From positions 62,001 to 126,000 of the forward strand of contig NZ_AKIZ01000001.1 in NCBI RefSeq assembly GCF_000282595.1: a stretch of DNA of 64,000 nt. Reading direction: 5' to 3'. The DNA comes from Phyllobacterium sp. YR531. Its GTDB lineage: Bacteria; Pseudomonadota; Alphaproteobacteria; Rhizobiales; Rhizobiaceae. This document shows, in pieces, positions 26,576 through 35,549 of the stretch. The stretch's first letter is position 1; each line of letters starts with the position of its first letter. The notes under the pieces are model-generated. The model did no database searches. It was not told where the DNA came from and saw only the letters and a list, made by a program, of their open reading frames with translations. The position numbers and the translations under genes are program-made.

Positions 26576-28488
26576 CAAAGAAAATTCAACGTCCCTTTTT
26601 CGAGGGTTGAAAACCGTCCGACAAATAGCTGCTCGGGAATCTCGCTCCAAGGCATAGCGGTGGCAAATATGACCTGATGCTCAACCGGGGAGGCCGCAGA
26701 GGTTTCAATAACCTGTCGTTGGAAGTTGTGACTGCGTGCTTGCTCCATCCCTTTGTCCTCTGTGATGTCGATCATCAGGAAACGCGGGTGGCGGAACTGG
26801 GGGTCTTTAAGTGCAGCCCCCAAAAACCCTACGAGAAATGCGGTTTTAAGCACGACACGTGAGCTTGCCGAAAAATACGTATGATCGTCCACGGTGATCG
26901 AGTTTTTCCCGAACGAGAAGTCGACAGTCTTGGGATCGACGAACGAGTCCTGACGCTTCAGATCACCCTTGAGTATCGTTATCGTCTCACGCTCGATCGC
27001 GGTTCTGGCAACGCGCAGCCTGTCTGTTTGGCTTCTTTTCAGTGACAGAATTCGGCTGTCCAGATCCTTGATAGCAAGGTCAAGGCTCTCCCTTCTTGCA
27101 GATAGGTCACCGATTTTATTGGCGAGCTTGACCTGAGCTTCGACATCCTCGATCGACTTATCGATGTAGCCAAGCTGCCGATGTAACTCTCTAATATCTT
27201 CTCGTACCTTCGATGTTGGTCGCGCCGTAATCGCCGCAAGTTCTCGCGACTTGGCGGTCCACGCGGTCTTTAAACTGTCAACCTTCGAAGCCTGTGTTTT
27301 TAGCCGCTCGCCGCGAATACCCTGCAATCGCTCAGACTGTTTTATCTGAATCGAAAGCTCATTGATAATGCCGGTGACACGATCACGAGCTCTGTCAGGA
27401 TCTATTGGCGTTTTGCAAAGATGGCAGGAGAAGGCATGCTCCTCTGCTTCAAGAACGTCGGCATAGCATGCGGGACATGTTGCGAAGTGCACGTCGGGAA
27501 CGATTTCCGCTGCCAGTCTGGCATCCTTAAGTGCTTCAACTTTCCGCTTCAAGCTCTCGATGAAGGATTGCGAGTCTGAGATCTCGAACTCAATCCCGCT
27601 CAAAGCTTCCTGCGCCGCCGCAAGCTCCTGCTGCAGCTTTTGGACGGCATTATAGAGCTCTTTTTGCTGCGTCAGGGTCAACCTGTCGGAGGCAGCAGAC
27701 GAATAGAAAAGCTCTTCCTTTTCGGCAATCGATTCAAGGACGCGCTCTCTATCAGCTAATAGTGACGCTCGTTTTTGGGAAATCCATCCGAGCCCCAGAC
27801 TTTCTTCCCCGCCGACCACTCTGAAAATACTTCTGAGCTCGGCGGAGACCTCCTGGAGCTCTCTCTCCTTCAGTCTCCGCAACTGCTGCGACTCGTAGAT
27901 CGCCGTATCAAAGGCACCGCAGAGAAGGTTTCCGACAGCTTCCCGGAGGTTCTCTGGATCGTAACCTTCAAATCGGAAAAGACTGTCGGTCGGCGAGAGC
28001 TGGTCGGCGTATAGCAGTCGAAGAACCTGATGCATCGTAATGCTTGACGTGCCTTCAACCGCCACGTCTGGCATGCCAAGGAGGCGGAACAGGGCTTGCG
28101 AGAAGCTCTCCTTGTTTTGCGACCTGGAATAAGAGTACCGAAGCCAGGATTCGATCGGAGCTTCGACAGCTGCCTCGTATCGCCCGCCGAATATTTCCAT
28201 ATCGGATTGGGATGCGGCGTCAATTTTGCGGCGTAAAACCGCGGGATTGCCGTTTAACTCCACCTCTAACCAAACGTGATCGCACAGGAGGGCGTGGCCA
28301 CTCCAATCGAGTTTGCTGAGGTCACCACCAAGCCCAAAGAAAATGAAGTTGAGTATCGTCGACTTTCCCGACGAATTGTCTCCGCGGACCACGTTGACGC
28401 CGACATGAAAGCGCTCATCGTAGGCGACGTGAACGCCGCGCTTCACGACCAGTCGGCGAACGATCAAGCAGGGGTCAAACCGGATCAT
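26575..28488 (-). CDS. Rad50/SMC-like ATPase of an ABC-3C system
   Basis: A 637-residue ABC-class ATPase of SMC/Rad50 shape. Walker A is GDNSSGKST (residues 36-44). Two coiled-coil arms flank a zinc-hook-like element with CPAC and CHLC (about 345-365). The C-terminal head has an atypical Walker B, FLMIDITEDKGMEQ, and a final EKGTLNFL. Start ATG 28488 lies inside the end of the upstream gene (14-base overlap). Such ATPases are the motor of three-component (ABC-3C) conflict systems described from comparative genomics. Target and trigger are unknown. Confidence 0.83.
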   Translation of the reverse strand: MIRFDPCLIVRRLVVKRGVHVAYDERFHVGVNVVRGDNSSGKSTILNFIFFGLGGDLSKLDWSGHALLCDHVWLEVELNGNPAVLRRKIDAASQSDMEIFGGRYEAAVEAPIESWLRYSYSRSQNKESFSQALFRLLGMPDVAVEGTSSITMHQVLRLLYADQLSPTDSLFRFEGYDPENLREAVGNLLCGAFDTAIYESQQLRRLKERELQEVSAELRSIFRVVGGEESLGLGWISQKRASLLADRERVLESIAEKEELFYSSAASDRLTLTQQKELYNAVQKLQQELAAAQEALSGIEFEISDSQSFIESLKRKVEALKDARLAAEIVPDVHFATCPACYADVLEAEEHAFSCHLCKTPIDPDRARDRVTGIINELSIQIKQSERLQGIRGERLKTQASKVDSLKTAWTAKSRELAAITARPTSKVREDIRELHRQLGYIDKSIEDVEAQVKLANKIGDLSARRESLDLAIKDLDSRILSLKRSQTDRLRVARTAIERETITILKGDLKRQDSFVDPKTVDFSFGKNSITVDDHTYFSASSRVVLKTAFLVGFLGAALKDPQFRHPRFLMIDITEDKGMEQARSHNFQRQVIETSAASPVEHQVIFATAMPWSEIPEQLFVGRFSTLEKGTLNFL

Positions 28489-28996
28489 AGCGATACTCCA
28501 GCAAGCCACTTCTTGCTTTCAGGCCGTCACGACCGTTAAGGGCGTACCGTTCATTGATTTCATACAATATGCCAATGATATCGGGCATCGTGTCATTGAG
28601 CTCCAGGCACCGCTTCTCAACTTCACCACCAAGGCGAGCGGGAACAAACAGAACTCGGTTTCGCGTCCACTCGTCCTCGGAGATGATTCCGACCCTTGCC
28701 AGGCTGGAAGCCGCGGCCTTTTGGAATGCAGCCATTCGCTCGAAGAGCGAATTATCGTCGGGCAATTCGCCGTATGGCTTCAATCTGGCATAACTTCTGC
28801 TTACAGCTCGCCAACGGGTGTCGTCCGCGAAGAGCTGAAGGTTTTGCAGGCGGAAGGGGTGGAGCAGGTAGAAGTCGAGAATGCGAAACTTGTCGTATGG
28901 AACGGCGCGTTCAAGCTTGCAGCCAAAGAATAGGCGCAGGAAGCGAAACACAGTATGATATGGATCGAACGCCTCGTTGTATGAGAGCTGTGTCAT
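28475..28996 (-). CDS. ABC-3C middle component
   Basis: A 173-residue protein beginning MTQLSYNEAFDPYHTVFRFL. The opening followed by KFRILDFYLLHPFRLQNL is the signature of the middle component (MC5-like) of ABC-three-component systems, thought to bridge the ATPase and the effector. ATG 28996 overlaps the upstream stop by four bases and the downstream ATPase starts inside it, so the genes are strictly coupled. It is mainly helical and soluble. Assignment to MC5 is from memory of the family pattern. Confidence 0.7.
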   Translation of the reverse strand: MTQLSYNEAFDPYHTVFRFLRLFFGCKLERAVPYDKFRILDFYLLHPFRLQNLQLFADDTRWRAVSRSYARLKPYGELPDDNSLFERMAAFQKAAASSLARVGIISEDEWTRNRVLFVPARLGGEVEKRCLELNDTMPDIIGILYEINERYALNGRDGLKARSGLLEYRYDPV

Positions 28997-29559
28997 GCGA
29001 TCGCCCTCTGCGCGTGGTGCCATCGGATAAAGCACTGCTCAGCCAGCCAGTAGACCATGCCGAAAACCACATTGTGGCTCACGATCATCAGTTCGCTGCT
29101 GCATTCTTCCACTATTGGGTTGACGATGCGGTCCATAATCATCGCATTCATCTGTGCCTCCGAAACTTTCGGAATTTCGGGATAGATTACATGCGAGAAT
29201 TCGGTCTCCGCCTTCGCCAAAACGTGGACGAATATCATTTGTGCCGAGGAGTAGAGCGACCACTTCTCGAGCAACTTCACGAACATTTCTTTCTTTTCGA
29301 TCGCATCATCATAATAATGATGCATATTGGCAGCAATGAGCTTGTTCTCAAGGCCTTCGACGCCGTCCTGAGCGCGGCGCAGGTGATATCGCGCCAACTC
29401 ATCAATCGTTATTTTTGTCTCGTCGCTCGCGTCGTATTGCTCCTTCAGCCGAAGGAGCAATTTTTCGATCTTTCCCTTCGGCGACTCGACCTTGATGATC
29501 TTGTCACGACCGATAATATCGCCGTCAGCGCAGGCGTTCGTTTGGTTCACCGAGTTCAT
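28993..29559 (-). CDS. ABC-3C C-terminal-domain component
   Basis: A 188-residue protein. The N-terminal ACADGDIIGRDKIIKVES contains the G-(D/N)-I-(I/V)-G-R-D-K motif seen at the start of ABC-3C C-terminal-domain proteins. The helical remainder ends with IVSHNVVFGMVYWLAEQCFI, the conserved recognition end of these proteins. No effector domain is fused, so effector activity probably comes from the small membrane protein encoded just upstream, which shares the GRDK motif. Confidence 0.7.
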   Translation of the reverse strand: MNSVNQTNACADGDIIGRDKIIKVESPKGKIEKLLLRLKEQYDASDETKITIDELARYHLRRAQDGVEGLENKLIAANMHHYYDDAIEKKEMFVKLLEKWSLYSSAQMIFVHVLAKAETEFSHVIYPEIPKVSEAQMNAMIMDRIVNPIVEECSSELMIVSHNVVFGMVYWLAEQCFIRWHHAQRAIA

Positions 29560-29567
29560 AGGTTGGA

Positions 29568-29756
29568 TTACGAACCGTGCGTGGTCTTGTCGCGCCCTAC
29601 AATGTCTCTTCCGGCTTTCGCGCGGCTTTGATCGACTGCATTTCCATTGGTTCCGGCGCGAAATGTCTTCGTTACTTGATAGGTAAGAAGGGCTCCGCCA
29701 ACGCCTCCGGTCAGCAACCCAAGAACAAAATTTGAGACGTCGAATGTGAAGTTCAT
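29568..29756 (-). CDS. small single-pass membrane protein of ABC-3C system
   Basis: A 62-residue protein starting MNFTFDVSNFVLGLLTGGVG with one membrane helix (FVLGLLTGGVGGALLTYQV) and a cytosolic tail AKAGRDIVGRDKTTHGS. The GRDIVGRDK tail repeats the motif of the next gene (GDIIGRDK), so the two probably dock on the same partner. It is the first gene of the operon. A membrane-damaging effector for abortive infection is a reasonable but untested guess. Confidence 0.65.
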   Translation of the reverse strand: MNFTFDVSNFVLGLLTGGVGGALLTYQVTKTFRAGTNGNAVDQSRAKAGRDIVGRDKTTHGS

Positions 29757-29929
29757 AGCTACCCCCGATTAGTAAAACCTACGCCCTGTTTGCCGTGATT
29801 TGTCAACAACGCGGATGGGATTTGCTCTGTTATTCTTCACGTTATAGGTAAAAACTGCGTATCGTCTCCTCACACAGGAGGCTCGCATGTTTACCCGTAC
29901 TAGGAGCGTTAGCATTTCATGGTGGCAAC

Positions 29930-30106
29930 CTAAGAGCGCGCGAACACCAATAGGGGTTCGATCTCGTGGTTGTCGGCCGCCCGGAGCACTATGACATAAC
30001 GGGCACGGGTCTCGCCAGCATTGATCAGGTTTGCCCGACCCCAGCTAAAGGACGGCCGTCCGAGCTGCCGCGCGAGCAGGTCGCCGACCAGGCGAGAGAG
30101 CCGTCC
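29930..30106 (-). pseudogene. Fic-family 'mobile mystery protein B', C-terminal fragment
   Basis: The minus frame reads RLSRLVGDLLARQLGRPSFS, then WGRANLINAGETRARYVIVL and RAADNHEIEPLLVFARS before TAG. This is the end of the Fic/DOC protein called mobile mystery protein B, which with protein A is linked to mobile elements. The catalytic HPFxxGNGR segment is lost at about 30106, where sequence of a cold-shock gene begins on the other strand. Confidence 0.65.
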
Positions 30107-30250
30107 GACGGCGCGGACGTGTTTGTGCATATCTCAGCGGTTGAGCGTGCTGGGTTGCGTAGCCTCAATGATGGGCAGAAGATTAGTTACGAACTCGTAC
30201 AGGACAAGAGGTCGGGCAAGACTTCCGCCGATCAGTTGAGTGTGCTCTAG
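30107..30250 (+). pseudogene. cold-shock protein (CspA family), 3' fragment
   Basis: The frame reads DGADVFVHISAVERAGLRSL then GQKISYELVQDKRSGKTSAD and QLSVL before TAG. DVFVHISAVERAGL is the second RNA-binding motif of CspA-type proteins. The first half with KGFGFI is absent, having been replaced by the Fic remnant. The IS427-like element starts at its stop codon. Confidence 0.7.
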
Positions 30251-31093
30251 GTCGTGTGGACTCTTGGGATTCCCAAGGCTGAGCAAATCAGATTCAAGAC
30301 TGTCTTTTGGAGGCAGTCATGGGTGTTTTGGATCGTCTGATTTTGCGTGATGAGCAATGGGAGCGGATATCGCCGCATATCATTGGTGACGAGCGCACAC
30401 GCGGTTCGTCCGGCCGCGACAACCGCATGTTCGTGGAAGCGGTACTTTGGATCGTGCGGACCGGCTCGCCTTGGCGCGATCTGCCTGAAGTGTTTGGTGA
30501 ATGGAACAGTGTCTTCCGCCGTTTCAGCCGCTGGAGCAAAAAGGGCGTCTGGTGGCGCATGTTCGCGGCGATGTCGGACGATCCGGATTTCGAATATCTG
30601 ATCGTCGATTCCACCATCATCCGCGCCCATCAGCACGCCGCTGGCGCAAAAAAGGGGCTGAAGATCAGGCCCTTGGCCGCTCTCGAGGCGGCCTGAGCAC
30701 CAAAATCCATATGGCTGTGCGTGGTCTCGGCTGCCCGGTCCGCTTCACACTTACCGCAGGCCAGAAGGGCGATGCGCCGCAAGCCGATGCCCTGATCGAG
30801 GGCCTACCTGCCGACATCGTCATGGCCGATACCGCTTATGACAGCGATCGCCTGCGCAATGCCATCGCTGATAAAGGGGCTGTGGCGGTGATCCCCAACA
30901 ATCCCTCCCGCGCTCAAAAATACCCGCTGGACAAGAACCTCTATGCCCAACGTCACCTGATCGAATGCTGCTTCTCCAAACTCAAGCAGTTCAGAAGAGT
31001 CGCAACGCGCTTCGAGAAAACGGCGAGAAACTACCTCGCCGTCGTCACCATCGCAGCAACCGTCCTATGGATCAGATAACATCCAGGCCACCT
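30247..31093 (+). mobile_element. IS5 family element (IS427-like group)
   Basis: An intact-looking insertion sequence of about 845 bases. CTAG occurs at both ends (30246-30249 and 31091-31094), suggesting a target duplication, and the ends begin AGGT with an imperfect inverted repeat inward. It carries the two-frame transposase at 30319-31079. The left end abuts a cold-shock gene fragment, the right end abuts the ornithine cyclodeaminase homologue stop. Exact ends are approximate. Confidence 0.75.
30319..31079 (+). CDS. IS5/IS427-type transposase (orfA-orfB, -1 frameshift)
   Basis: OrfA runs from ATG 30319 to 30696 and starts MGVLDRLILRDEQWERISPH; OrfB continues in the -1 frame to 31079. The frames meet at A-AAA-AAG (30648-30654), a classical slippery heptamer, giving AAGAKKGAEDQALGRSRGGL after the shift. 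The DDE residues lie in LIVDSTIIRAHQH, VMADTAYDSD and LIECCFSKLKQFRRVATRFE. This is programmed frameshifting as known in this IS group, not damage, so the element may still be active. Confidence 0.88.
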
Positions 31094-32087
31094 AGAGAGA
31101 AATAGCTTGGCCCACACCCAGGCGTTTGGCCTCGCGGTAAGCGAGGTCGGCTGCCACCATATCTTCCATGGCGACGCCCATGGCCTTGTAGATTGTGATC
31201 TGCTGATCTGACGTCCGACCTGGTCGCTGTTTTAGCAACATCGCGCCAAGATCGGTGCCTGCCTCGGGATCAATATTTGCAAGTTCGCAGCAACCCACGG
31301 GTGTTGGAGCGAACGAATCCCGCGTCTCAACAAAGAGGTTGCCGCGAGCCATCAAATCGATCGGAAGTTCGCCGCCGGGTGGCGCGACACCAACCGAGGA
31401 CACGTGCGTTCCTGGTTGAACCCATTCTGCGGATATCACGGGGACATAGGAGTGCGTCGCGAGGCACACAACATCTGAAGAGCGTATCGCGGCCTCGAGG
31501 TTCTCGACGGCAGTGATACCTGAATGACGTGAAGCCAGCGCCTGCGCATCAGCAAAATCTTTAGAGAACACTCGAATTTCCTGGAAGTCGCGAACGAGTG
31601 GCAACAGGTGAAGGTGCTGGCTGGCTTGAACGCCAGCGCCCACGACGGTCGCGACCTTGGCATTGCGCCTGGCGAGTTCTCGCACTGAGAGGACGGCCGA
31701 ACCAGACGTGCGTACGGCCGTGATGTAGGTGCCATCCATAATGCAAACAGGCATTCCTGTTTCTGGATCGAAGAGATGTATTGTTGCGAGGTGACTTGGG
31801 ATACCCCGGGCGATATTGCCTTCGAACACGTTGACCAGTTTTACGGTCAAATGCATTCCCTTCATCCAGGCCGGCATCGCCAACGAATAGCCTGCATTTG
31901 GAATATCGAGTTGTGGCCGCGCTGGATTGACGACACGACCGTCGGAGAGCGCTTTGAACCCCTCCGCTAGCGCGTCGAGCAGCTTGCGCAGGTCGATACA
32001 TGTTCTGACCTCCGCTTCGCTCAGCGAGAGAATCTTGATCTCACCCTTGGTGTGAATGCTCGAGGTAGGTTGTCTACTGCTGTCCAT
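31092..32087 (-). CDS. ornithine cyclodeaminase/mu-crystallin family protein
   Basis: A 331-residue enzyme of the ornithine cyclodeaminase family, NAD(P)-dependent deaminating cyclases or imine reductases. Visible are GYSLAMPAWMKGMHLTVKLV, the substrate-binding MDGTYITAVRTSGSAVLSV, the Rossmann loop VVGAGVQASQHL and SSVGVAPPGGELPIDLMARG. ATG 32087 is preferred over the upstream open frame because GGAGG lies 11 bases ahead. It is divergent from an Lrp regulator, a common arrangement for amino-acid catabolic genes. Substrate could be ornithine, proline derivatives or a D-amino acid. Confidence 0.85.
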   Translation of the reverse strand: MDSSRQPTSSIHTKGEIKILSLSEAEVRTCIDLRKLLDALAEGFKALSDGRVVNPARPQLDIPNAGYSLAMPAWMKGMHLTVKLVNVFEGNIARGIPSHLATIHLFDPETGMPVCIMDGTYITAVRTSGSAVLSVRELARRNAKVATVVGAGVQASQHLHLLPLVRDFQEIRVFSKDFADAQALASRHSGITAVENLEAAIRSSDVVCLATHSYVPVISAEWVQPGTHVSSVGVAPPGGELPIDLMARGNLFVETRDSFAPTPVGCCELANIDPEAGTDLGAMLLKQRPGRTSDQQITIYKAMGVAMEDMVAADLAYREAKRLGVGQAISL

Positions 32088-32225
32088 GATGTCGCTTGCC
32101 TCCGTTCTGGTTGGGGTTTCGTCACTTTCCAACCGTATTGCGGCAAACCGCGTGATGAAATATGATAATTTCAATTTCTTTGCGTGATTGTCGCGCATTC
32201 AAACCCAAGAAAGTGTGAATCCGAA

Positions 32226-32687
32226 ATGAACGATCTGGACCGTGTCGACCGCATGTTGCTCGGGCTATTGCAAGAAGATGGTCGCCGGACTGTTCTTGAC
32301 CTCGCCCAACGCGTTGGATTGTCACCGACCGGCGCATCACAGCGCATCAAGCGCCTTTTCAATGAAGGTTTTATCCGCGCCGTCCGGGCTGTGCTCGAGC
32401 CCTCAAAGATCGGACGCGGTACGCTCGTCTTTGTCCAGGTAAGGCTCGATCACACCGCGCCGCACGTCTTCGACCGCTTTGCAGAGGCTGTTGCGAAGGC
32501 ACCCGAAATCATCGAATGCCATATGGTGATTGGTGGTTTCGACTACCTGGTCAAAGCACGAATAGCTGACATGGCGGCGTTTCAGGAATTCCTGCAGCGG
32601 GTCATTCTGCCGCTTCCTGGTGTCAGGGAAACGCACAGTTACGCATCAATCGGTGATGTGAAGCCTGACGCATTGTTGCCGCTTTGA
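32226..32687 (+). CDS. Lrp/AsnC-family transcriptional regulator
   Basis: A 153-residue Lrp/AsnC regulator. The HTH is LDLAQRVGLSPTGASQRIKR (about 21-40). The RAM ligand-binding domain follows with IECHMVIGGFDYLVKARIAD and VILPLPGVRETHSYASI. ATG 32226 aligns with the canonical MNDLDRVDRMLLGLL start. It is divergent from the ornithine cyclodeaminase gene with 138 bases between, and most likely regulates it. The stop coincides with the left end (TGACACC) of an IS3-type remnant, which may have replaced the natural last residues. Confidence 0.9.
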   Translation: MNDLDRVDRMLLGLLQEDGRRTVLDLAQRVGLSPTGASQRIKRLFNEGFIRAVRAVLEPSKIGRGTLVFVQVRLDHTAPHVFDRFAEAVAKAPEIIECHMVIGGFDYLVKARIADMAAFQEFLQRVILPLPGVRETHSYASIGDVKPDALLPL

Positions 32688-32747
32688 CACCTCCGATTTT
32701 CTGGACCGGTTGAGGCTGGAAATTCCAGTCTAGATGGAGTTTTCGGC

Positions 32748-32837
32748 ATGAAAAAGTCGAAGTTCACGGAGGTGCAGATCGCTTTCATTCTGCGGCAAAC
32801 CGGGGAGCGAACGCCGGTTCCCGTGGTCTGTCGGTAG
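32748..32837 (+). pseudogene. IS3-family OrfA, N-terminal fragment
   Basis: The frame reads MKKSKFTEVQIAFILRQTGE then PVPVVCR before TAG. This is the opening of IS3/IS407-type OrfA (usually KKSRFTExQI...PVxELCRxHGIS). The left IS end with TGACACC starts at about 32685. Everything after the CR position is missing. Confidence 0.7.
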
Positions 32838-33285
32838 TCGCGCGTCGCCGCCATCGTCTTTTCGATCAGACAAGTGTCCACACCATCTAGAGCAATTTCC
32901 GATCAGGAAGATGTCACAATCCTACAGGAGAAGGGCGAATCTGTTTTGGTCGAGAAGGATGAGCAGTTCGTTAGCCCGAAGTTGGCGTTCGATTCAGATA
33001 TCGCAGAACCACTGACTTCACACTTTCGTGCCCGAGGTTTGGGAACCGGCTTCGGGATCATTACGGCAGCGCTCTCTGGAATCGAGTATCGCTCGATATT
33101 CGCCGCTTCGGGAGCCTTCCAATGCTGGCCTCGATCCAAGTAAAAAATGACTCGATTTCTGATCAGGCACGAGCCAATTGCTATCTCATGGTCTCAACTG
33201 CGAACCGTCTGGTTATGAAACCGTAAGCCTGTGCAGCTCACGCCGAACTGTGGGCCAGGCTGCACAGGGCCTTTGCTTGCTAAGC
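32838..33285. other. remnant region between IS3 fragment and lipase, no gene
   Basis: About 450 bases with a short open frame on the plus strand (32874-33143, containing GLGTGFGIITAALSGIEY) that I could not place in any family. No terminator for the leftward lipase gene is obvious. Confidence 0.4.
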
Positions 33286-34503
33286 TTATTTGATCCGTGG
33301 GCATGCCGATACGGCTTTGGCTCCTTCGAACCGTTGCACAAACCAGCCCGGCAATGCTGCTGCGGCGACCGGCACGATGTTTTCATGGCCGAGGCCCGCG
33401 CTCTCCCGATAGTCGACCGTGACTCCGTCAGCGCAGAGGTCGGCAGCTACCTTGCGCGTCTGCCCGACCGGCACCGCATCGTCTTTGTCGCCTTGGAAGA
33501 AAACAAAAGGTACGTTCTTTGTCGGCAGGAACGCGTCATTCTCGTCAAGCAGCTTGCGCCACGGTGTGCCGGGCTTCAGGCCTTCCTGATTTGCGTAAAG
33601 CGTGGTTGGATTGCCGGTGGTCGCGGCCGCGAGATCCCAGCAGCCCGAGCTGAGATGCTCGAGCATTTCCAACCCATCAATTGACAGGACATCGCGAAGT
33701 TTCAGGTCGACGCGTCCGACGTGCAGGCCGGCCATGCGCATGATGTAGTATCCGCCAGTTACCGTGGTAGTCAGGTCGTATTCAGTGAGATCCCAGTGCC
33801 GCGAGGCGGGCGCGATCTCCCCGACACCGATGAGATCAAGCTCGGGCGCATATTTTTCTTGCAAATGCGCCAACCAAAGCGACGTTTGGCCGCCTTGAGA
33901 CCAGCCATAAGTGGTGAATTTCGGTCCGACATTGGCACCGGGGAAACTCTGCGCGAATCGGGCTGCATCCAGGGAAGCCCGTGCTTGAGCTGAACCGTTG
34001 AGATAGACAGTTGCGCCGGGCGTTCCTAGCCCCTGATAGTCGCTGCCGACTACGACGAAGCCTTTTTTCAGCAATTCGTCCAATCCCGGAATACGGGGTC
34101 CGTACGCACTGACAAGACTGCGTCGGGACGGGGCGCAACTGTCCTGGCTGCCGGCAGTCTCGTGGTTCCACAACACAAGCTGCCGTTGCCCACCGTCGGG
34201 CCTTGTTGGAATGTAGATTTCACCCGACGCATAAGTCAGGCTGCCGTCCACAGCTTCTGTGACATAAATGACGTTCCAGCCTTTGGAATCCGACGGGGCG
34301 TCACTGCGTTCCTGCACCCAATAAATCTGACCGCGCCTCGCGTCTGCAGGAACTTTACTCGGAACGTCATCCCAAAAGATCGACCCTTGCGGTCCGTCTT
34401 TGATGTTCGGTCCCAAGCTTTGCCCCACGACTGTGCCGGACCCTGCCGTCAACCAGGAGAGCAGCACTGCTGATATCAACGTCGTCTTAAGTATCCTTCT
34501 CAA
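33286..34503 (-). CDS. secreted alpha/beta-hydrolase, lipase family
   Basis: About 405 residues with a signal peptide (LRRILKTTLISAVLLSWLTA, cut near VVGQ). The nucleophile elbow is TTYGWSQGGQTSLW (GxSxG), an Asp lies in FFQGDKDDAVPVGQT and a His in SAGLGHENIVPVA, giving a complete Ser-Asp-His triad. The fold resembles secretory lipases of the LIP type and tannase-like esterases. TTG 34503 is preferred because GGGAGG lies seven bases upstream; GTG 34527 is the longer alternative. It likely acts in the periplasm or outside, on an ester of unknown nature. Confidence 0.82.
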   Translation of the reverse strand: MRRILKTTLISAVLLSWLTAGSGTVVGQSLGPNIKDGPQGSIFWDDVPSKVPADARRGQIYWVQERSDAPSDSKGWNVIYVTEAVDGSLTYASGEIYIPTRPDGGQRQLVLWNHETAGSQDSCAPSRRSLVSAYGPRIPGLDELLKKGFVVVGSDYQGLGTPGATVYLNGSAQARASLDAARFAQSFPGANVGPKFTTYGWSQGGQTSLWLAHLQEKYAPELDLIGVGEIAPASRHWDLTEYDLTTTVTGGYYIMRMAGLHVGRVDLKLRDVLSIDGLEMLEHLSSGCWDLAAATTGNPTTLYANQEGLKPGTPWRKLLDENDAFLPTKNVPFVFFQGDKDDAVPVGQTRKVAADLCADGVTVDYRESAGLGHENIVPVAAAALPGWFVQRFEGAKAVSACPRIK

Positions 34504-34527
34504 TCGTTCCTCCCAAGAAAAATCCAC

Positions 34528-35432
34528 TGACGTGCTGATAGCATCCTTAATCGTAGTAAGCTGATGGGATATTCACAAATAATATGATTCGAGCAATGTA
34601 TATGGATTAGGTTATGTTATGGGACATCCGGCTTTTGGCGAAATCGATTGTTTGGATTTGGACTGTGAAACCAAACACACTGGCAGCGTGTCTGATTTCG
34701 GCGAAGGCTAAATTGTTGAAACCGTTGAGCGCGGCGCGGGCTACAGCGGCGATGTCACTCAAACCTGCCGTTCCGCATCGCTGATCGAGGCCCTCGCTCA
34801 ATACTCTTGCCATCATCCACCTCGTCAAAGTGGGTGTTGGATCACTCGCCAACGCCGCTGTCACATCACAATCGATCATCGATCTCAAGACATGCTTGTC
34901 TTATGACTTTCTGTACCGGACGGCGAGGGTTGGATCGGAGAATTGCTGACCGTGTGACAGGTCAAGCTAGAGTTGGATCGCCTCTTCACCCTTGCGGCAT
35001 TCTGGCGAGTGTTGTTTGCGGAATGCCTAACCCGCTGTTCTTGCGTGCGGTTCTCGCCTCCGCTCGCCCGTGCACTTCATCATCCTGGGACTTGTGGTGC
35101 TCAACCTTGTTTGTGGGCTTCCAGGCGCTTGGGACACTGTTATCCGTAGATTGAGATATTGTCGGCTGCTGCCAGGTTCTGGTGCCAACGTGTTCAAACG
35201 ATGTGCCTATTGACCATTTTGTTCGGTCTAAGGGCTTCGATATCAGGGCCGCTTCTTTGACCGGCCGAAAGGTGTGGCGGTCGAGACAGGCCCGTCGAAA
35301 GCGAGCATATGTTTCCATCTCCTGGGTCATACCCACCCTTTCGCCTATCGGACATGGAAAAGGCAAAAGACCTGACAGGACGGGAAGAAACATTCGCGCA
35401 GAACGAAGCAGGATATCTCGCACGGACGAGAC
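34528..35432. other. long region without a supported gene
   Basis: About 900 bases. A minus-strand frame (34607-34888; RCGTAGLSDIAAVARAALNG) and others are open, but none shows a ribosome site together with a recognised family. The right edge leads into a transposase remnant. I read the region as decayed insertion DNA plus the lipase promoter. Confidence 0.4.
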
Positions 35433-35525
35433 CCGCCTCCGGGCAACATCGTCATTTGGCGCGGTCTGTCCCGTCTCATTGACATCACGCTCGGCGCAGC
35501 CATTGAGGGCGGAACTTTTGGGTAA
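35433..35525 (+). pseudogene. transposase C-terminal remnant
   Basis: The frame reads PPPGNIVIWRGLSRLIDITL then GAAIEGGTFG before TAA, resembling the last residues of transposases that end with a PPPGNxVIWRGLxRLTDI phrase, probably IS4-type. Only about 30 codons remain. Confidence 0.4.
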
Positions 35526-35549
35526 TTGAAAGCCTCACCGAGGCTTACA

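Noticed and set aside
28696-29631. 311-codon plus-strand open frame
   Set aside because: It runs antisense to two ABC-3C genes whose overlaps and motifs are convincing; its protein is Arg/His-rich without family features.
29887-29994. 35-codon frame behind AGGAGG
   Set aside because: Ribosome site looks good but the peptide is not recognisable and overlaps the Fic remnant; probably chance.
34607-34888. Possible 93-codon minus-strand gene
   Set aside because: No ribosome site or family match, and no conserved neighbour; too weak to list as a gene.
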